From: Ralstonia sp. 25mfcol4.1
GTDB taxonomy: Bacteria; Pseudomonadota; Gammaproteobacteria; Burkholderiales; Burkholderiaceae
DNA: 64,000 bases
Assembly (NCBI RefSeq): GCF_900104095.1
Contig: NZ_FNJO01000005.1
Coordinates: 343,432-407,431, forward strand
Direction: 5' to 3'
Shown here: piece after piece, positions 60,343-64,000 of the stretch
How the letters are laid out: the number at the start of each line of letters is the position of its first letter
Numbering within the stretch: the stretch's first letter is position 1
Position numbers and translations under genes: made by a program
Notes under the pieces: model-generated
The model's input: the letters and a program-made list of their open reading frames with translations, nothing else
Told to the model about the DNA's origin: nothing
The model's database searches: none

Positions 60343-62712
60343 ATGGCTCGTACCACCCCTGAAAACCAGCTGCCGCCCGCTTCGGCAGCCCGCGGTCTTG
60401 GGCACGACCATTCACACGACCACGACCACGACCACGATCATGGTCATGACCACGCGCATGCGCACGGTCACGACCATTCGCACGATCACGACCACGGCCC
60501 GACTCCCGCGAGTTGCGGCTGCGGCACGAGCTGCGGCGCCCCGATGACGGTGGGCCCGCCAGTTGACGCACCCGCTGGCACACGATCGGCCGCTTACCGC
60601 ATCGAGGCGATGGACTGCCCGACAGAGGAAACGCTGATCCGGAACAAGATCGGCAACATGGGCGGCGTGGCGGCGCTCGACTTCAACCTGATGCAGCGCG
60701 TGTTGACCGTACATCACACGCTCGATTCGCTCGATCCGGTCGTCCAGGCCATCGCATCGCTGGGCATGAAAGCCGAACCGCTGTCGGACGACAGCGCCAA
60801 AGCGGCCGTGGCGGAACCGGGCAAGCCGTGGTGGCCGCTGGCGCTGGCCGGTGCGGCGGCCATCGGCGCCGAAGTGGCCGAGTGGTTCCACATCGGCACG
60901 CCTTATCTGCCGGCGGCGCTGGCGTTGGCAACGGTGCTGATGTCGGGCCTGGGCGTCTATCGCAAGGGCTGGATCGCGGTGCGCAACGGCAATCTGAACA
61001 TCAACGCGCTGATGAGCATTGCCGTCACGGGTGCCATGGTGATTGGCCAGTGGCCGGAGGCGGCGATGGTGATGGTGCTGTTCGCGCTGGCCGAGCGGAT
61101 CGAGGCAGCCTCGCTGGACCGCGCCCGCAATGCCGTGCGGGGGCTGATGGCGATGGCCCCGGAGCAGGCCACCGTGCTGCAGGCCGATGGCACCTGGCAG
61201 GCCGTGGAAGCGCGCGCGGTGGCGGTGGGGGCGACAGTGCGGCTGCGCCCCGGCGAACGGGTGGCGCTGGACGGGCGCGTGCTGCGCGGCCAGTCGGCGC
61301 TTGATCAGGCGCCGATTACTGGCGAGAGCGTGCCGGTGGACAAATCGCAGGGCGATCCGCTCTATGCCGGTTCGATCAATCAGTCAGGCGAACTCGAATA
61401 CGCCGTGACGGCGCCCGCCAACGATTCCACGCTGGCGCGCATCATCCATGCCGTGGAAGCCGCGCAGGGCAGCCGCGCACCGACCCAGCGTTTCGTGGAC
61501 CAGTTCGCGCGGATCTATACGCCGGTGGTTTTTGCCATCGCGCTGGGCGTGGCTGTGATTCCGCCGCTGGTCCTGGGCGGCGACTGGCTGGATTGGATCT
61601 ACAAGGCGCTGGTGTTGCTGGTGATCGCGTGTCCGTGCGCACTGGTGATCTCCACGCCGGTGACGATCGTCAGCGGACTGGCGGCGGCGGCCCGGCGGGG
61701 CATCCTGATCAAGGGCGGCGTCTATCTGGAGCAGGGCCGGCATCTGTCATGGCTGGCGCTGGACAAGACCGGCACGCTGACGCACGGCAAGCCGGCGCAA
61801 ACCGACATGGCGCTATTGGTGGACGACCTGCCGCAGGCGCGCGCCATCGCTGCAAGCCTGGCTGCGCGATCGGACCACCCGGTGTCGCGCGCGGTTGCCA
61901 CGGCGGCGGACGCCGATGGCGTGGCGCGGCTGGAAGCGAGCGATTTCGCGGCCTTGCCCGGGCAGGGCGTACGTGGCACGGTGGATGGGGTGGCGTACAG
62001 CTTCGGCAATCACCGGCTGATCCACGATCTGGGCGCATGTTCGCCGGCCCTGGAAGCACGGCTGGAGGCCATCGAGCGGCAGGGCAAGACCATCGTGATG
62101 CTCGCGGCGATGCCCGGCAACGGTCAGCCGGCCCGTGCGCTGGCGCTGTTTGGCGTGGCCGACACGGTACGCGAGACCAGCCGGCAGGCCATCGAACAGC
62201 TGCACGCGCTGGGCGTGAAAACGCTGATGCTGTCGGGCGACAACCCGCATACGGCGCAGGCCATTGGCCAGGCGGTGGGAATCGACGAGGTGCGGGGCAA
62301 TCAGTTGCCGCAGGACAAGGCCGATGCCATCGCCGCGCTGGCGGGGCAGGCGCATACACATGCCAACAAGGTCGGCATGGTGGGCGACGGCATCAACGAT
62401 GCGCCCGCGCTGGCACGGGCCGATATCGGTTTTGCGATGGGAGCGGCGGGCACGGACACGGCCATCGAAACCGCCGACGTGGCGCTGATGGACGATGACC
62501 TCCGCAAGATCCCCGCCTTTGTGCAGCTATCGCGCCGTACGTCGGCCATCCTCAGGCAGAACATCACGCTGGCGCTGGGCATCAAGGTGGTATTCCTGGC
62601 CCTGACCGTGATGGGCATGGGGACCATGTGGATGGCGGTGTTTGCCGATATGGGCGCGAGCCTGCTGGTGGTATTCAACGGGCTCCGCCTGACGCGCAGG
62701 GGCGCGGCCTGA
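60343..62712 (+). CDS. cadA: Zn/Cd/Pb-exporting P-type ATPase
   Basis: A 789-residue P1B-2 ATPase. Residues about 20-52 are a long His-Asp repeat; a CGCGTSCGAP segment and an HMA-like domain with MDCPTEE follow. The core has CPC in VIACPCALVIST, DKTGTLT with the phosphorylated Asp, GDGINDAP, and late TM signatures N(x7)K and DMG that define the Zn/Cd/Pb subgroup. It pumps cations from cytoplasm to periplasm, where CzcCBA can take over. Controlled by the MerR-type promoter. Confidence 0.92.
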   Translation: MARTTPENQLPPASAARGLGHDHSHDHDHDHDHGHDHAHAHGHDHSHDHDHGPTPASCGCGTSCGAPMTVGPPVDAPAGTRSAAYRIEAMDCPTEETLIRNKIGNMGGVAALDFNLMQRVLTVHHTLDSLDPVVQAIASLGMKAEPLSDDSAKAAVAEPGKPWWPLALAGAAAIGAEVAEWFHIGTPYLPAALALATVLMSGLGVYRKGWIAVRNGNLNINALMSIAVTGAMVIGQWPEAAMVMVLFALAERIEAASLDRARNAVRGLMAMAPEQATVLQADGTWQAVEARAVAVGATVRLRPGERVALDGRVLRGQSALDQAPITGESVPVDKSQGDPLYAGSINQSGELEYAVTAPANDSTLARIIHAVEAAQGSRAPTQRFVDQFARIYTPVVFAIALGVAVIPPLVLGGDWLDWIYKALVLLVIACPCALVISTPVTIVSGLAAAARRGILIKGGVYLEQGRHLSWLALDKTGTLTHGKPAQTDMALLVDDLPQARAIAASLAARSDHPVSRAVATAADADGVARLEASDFAALPGQGVRGTVDGVAYSFGNHRLIHDLGACSPALEARLEAIERQGKTIVMLAAMPGNGQPARALALFGVADTVRETSRQAIEQLHALGVKTLMLSGDNPHTAQAIGQAVGIDEVRGNQLPQDKADAIAALAGQAHTHANKVGMVGDGINDAPALARADIGFAMGAAGTDTAIETADVALMDDDLRKIPAFVQLSRRTSAILRQNITLALGIKVVFLALTVMGMGTMWMAVFADMGASLLVVFNGLRLTRRGAA

Positions 62713-62734
62713 CCCTGGGTCGGCGAACCCAGGG
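62713..62734. terminator. Hairpin between cadA and arnD
   Basis: CCCTGGGT (62713-62720) and ACCCAGGG (62727-62734) form a perfect 8-bp stem with a 6-nt loop between convergent genes. Confidence 0.5.
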
Positions 62735-62743
62735 CGCCGCCGA

Positions 62744-63634
62744 TTACGGCTGGATGATCAACTCGCCGCTGCGGCCGGGGATTTCGCCCCAGGTGACCGG
62801 CAATTGCGGCAGATCGGTGCGGTCGATGTGCCGGTAGTAGGTGGCCATCGATACCAGATCGTGCCCTTGGGCGCGCCAGCCAGCCAGCAGCCTTTGGAAA
62901 ACCGGGGCCAGCTTGCCGCCTTCCAGTTCGGTGTGGAGCGTGAAGACGTGGTCGTCGTCGCCTTCGGTCAGCTTCAGCACGGCGTGGTGAACGTTGTCCT
63001 CGGTCAGGTCGCCCACGCCGATCAGTTCGTCGAGTGTCGGCAGCGTGGTTGGCATTTGCACGTGGCGGCATGGTTTGCCCGCCACGGTCGGGATGTAGGG
63101 CGCCGTGCCCCGGCCATCCGACGCGTAGGTCATGCCCCAATCGTCGATCTGGCGAAACGCCTCTTCATTCATCTGCCAGCCTGCCGCGCCGTGCGTGGTG
63201 GGCGGCGTGCCGAAGATTTCCACGAATCGCTCGAACGACTGCTGCATCTGGCGGCGCGTCCACGCCGCATCGCGCCCGCGCACGTTGTCCTGCCAGTAGA
63301 CATGGTCCCAGGTATGGATGCCGCACTCGTGGCCCGCGGTAGCCGCGGCACGCATCTCGGCGGCGCCCTTGCGGCCGATGTCGGGCCCCGGCAGCAGCAC
63401 GCCGTACATCAGCGTGCGCAGGCCGTAGTTCGACACCACCGACGTGCGCGACACCTTTTTCAGGAAGCCAGGACGAAATACGCGGCGCAGCGCCCAGCCC
63501 GTGTGGTCCGGGCCAAGGCTGAACAGGAACGTCGCTTCCGCCTGATGCGGAGACAGCATCGACAGCAGCGCGGGAACCCCTTCGCGGGTGCCGCGCAGCG
63601 TATCGACGTCGACTTTCAGGGCAATGCGGGCCAT
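62744..63634 (-). CDS. arnD: ArnD deformylase of lipid A Ara4N modification
   Basis: A 296-residue NodB-type deacetylase: KVDVDT near residue 7 (metal Asp pair), HECGIHTWDHVYWQD (metal His pair) and late LVSMATYYRH. Length and motifs match ArnD, which removes the formyl group from Ara4N-formyl undecaprenyl phosphate at the membrane; the product modifies lipid A and gives polymyxin resistance. The ATG lies 7 nt after the arnA stop. Confidence 0.93.
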   Translation of the reverse strand: MARIALKVDVDTLRGTREGVPALLSMLSPHQAEATFLFSLGPDHTGWALRRVFRPGFLKKVSRTSVVSNYGLRTLMYGVLLPGPDIGRKGAAEMRAAATAGHECGIHTWDHVYWQDNVRGRDAAWTRRQMQQSFERFVEIFGTPPTTHGAAGWQMNEEAFRQIDDWGMTYASDGRGTAPYIPTVAGKPCRHVQMPTTLPTLDELIGVGDLTEDNVHHAVLKLTEGDDDHVFTLHTELEGGKLAPVFQRLLAGWRAQGHDLVSMATYYRHIDRTDLPQLPVTWGEIPGRSGELIIQP

Positions 63635-63641
63635 GGGGCGG

Positions 63642-64000
63642 TCAGTTGCTGCTGTCGACCAGCGTACGGGCGTCCACCACCTTGTCGCGGTAGGCCTCGA
63701 AGATGCGGCGCAGCGCCTGCTCCATCGTCACCTCGGGCTTCCAGCCCAGCTCGTCGATCGTGTTGTCGATCTTCGGCACGCGGTGCTGCACGTCCTGGTA
63801 GCCCTTGCCGTAGAACTCGCCCGACGACGTCTCCACGATCTGCGTCTTGCGCGCTTCCTCGGCGTACTCCGGATAATCGGCCGCCATCTTCAGCATCATC
63901 TCGGCCAGCTCGCGCACCGAGTGGATGTTCTTCGGGTTGCCGATGTTGAAGATCTTGCCGCTGGCCACGCCATCCTTGTTCTCGATGATCTGCATCAGCG
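63642..64000 (-). CDS. arnA: ArnA C-terminal fragment (partial)
   Basis: The last about 119 codons are present; the gene continues beyond the right edge. The segment SGKIFNIGNPKNIHSVRELAEMML and late PEVTMEQALRRIFEAYR match the UDP-glucuronate decarboxylase (SDR) part of ArnA or a stand-alone equivalent. Directly before arnD, so part of the same operon. Confidence 0.85.
   Translation of the reverse strand, partial: LMQIIENKDGVASGKIFNIGNPKNIHSVRELAEMMLKMAADYPEYAEEARKTQIVETSSGEFYGKGYQDVQHRVPKIDNTIDELGWKPEVTMEQALRRIFEAYRDKVVDARTLVDSSN

Noticed and set aside
1..64000. CRISPR arrays, tRNA or rRNA genes, insertion sequences
   Set aside because: No regularly spaced repeat array, no cloverleaf or rRNA sequence, and no transposase frame was found.

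Overview
The window is about 64 kb of high-GC chromosome (or chromid) from a Burkholderiales beta-proteobacterium, most likely Cupriavidus or a close relative. That placement is an inference from the gene repertoire: Bug-type periplasmic receptors, a czcICBA efflux operon beside a CadA-type P-ATPase, a copper oxidase locus, and an aryl-polyene pigment cluster. No rRNA, tRNA, CRISPR array, insertion sequence or prophage was seen.

Region 1 (1-11995) is the 3' part of an aryl-polyene/xanthomonadin-type lipid-pigment cluster. It encodes a family 2 glycosyltransferase, an LpxL-like acyltransferase, a hotdog thioesterase, a LolA-like carrier, an MMPL exporter, an FAD enzyme with halogenase motifs, a DUF3261 lipoprotein, two ketosynthases, a dehydratase and a ketoreductase. 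A small exported protein and an Sfp-type phosphopantetheinyl transferase follow. Most of these genes overlap by 4 bp and form one coupled operon. The carrier proteins and the ligase would lie left of the window.

Region 2 (12011-28590) is mixed: an IclR regulator; a hipBA toxin-antitoxin pair behind a 54-bp-period operator-like repeat; a secreted alpha/beta hydrolase; a DUF4198 protein behind a Fur box; a candidate sRNA; an OxlT-like MFS transporter with small upstream ORFs; dbpA; a large autotransporter; a tetR-shc (squalene-hopene cyclase) operon; a chemoreceptor; an SDR relic; and a DUF1653 protein.

Region 3 (28637-43170) is the most intriguing. After a zinc alcohol dehydrogenase comes a sigma-54 activator, read divergently from an operon with a clear -24/-12 promoter and upstream inverted repeats. 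That operon encodes a stand-alone carboxyltransferase, a single-chain acyl-CoA carboxylase (biotin carboxylase, BCCP and carboxyltransferase in one 1105-residue chain), a tandem-fused family III CoA-transferase and a Bug receptor. A second unit with its own promoter encodes a cupin, another Bug receptor and an acyl-CoA dehydrogenase. Together they look like uptake, CoA activation, oxidation and carboxylation of an unidentified carboxylic acid.

Region 4 (43393-62734) is signalling and metal resistance: a glycine-zipper lipoprotein, an MHYT-GGDEF-EAL protein, a YTDGA-repeat protein, and a short H-NS-like protein. A copper locus follows (CusF-like protein, multicopper oxidase, TolC-like protein and two small His/Cys-rich exported proteins), divergent from a heavy-metal two-component system. 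Then come czcICBA and a divergent Zn/Cd/Pb P-type ATPase with a MerR-type 19-bp-spacer promoter.

Region 5 (62744-64000) starts a lipid A Ara4N operon on the minus strand (arnA fragment, arnD).
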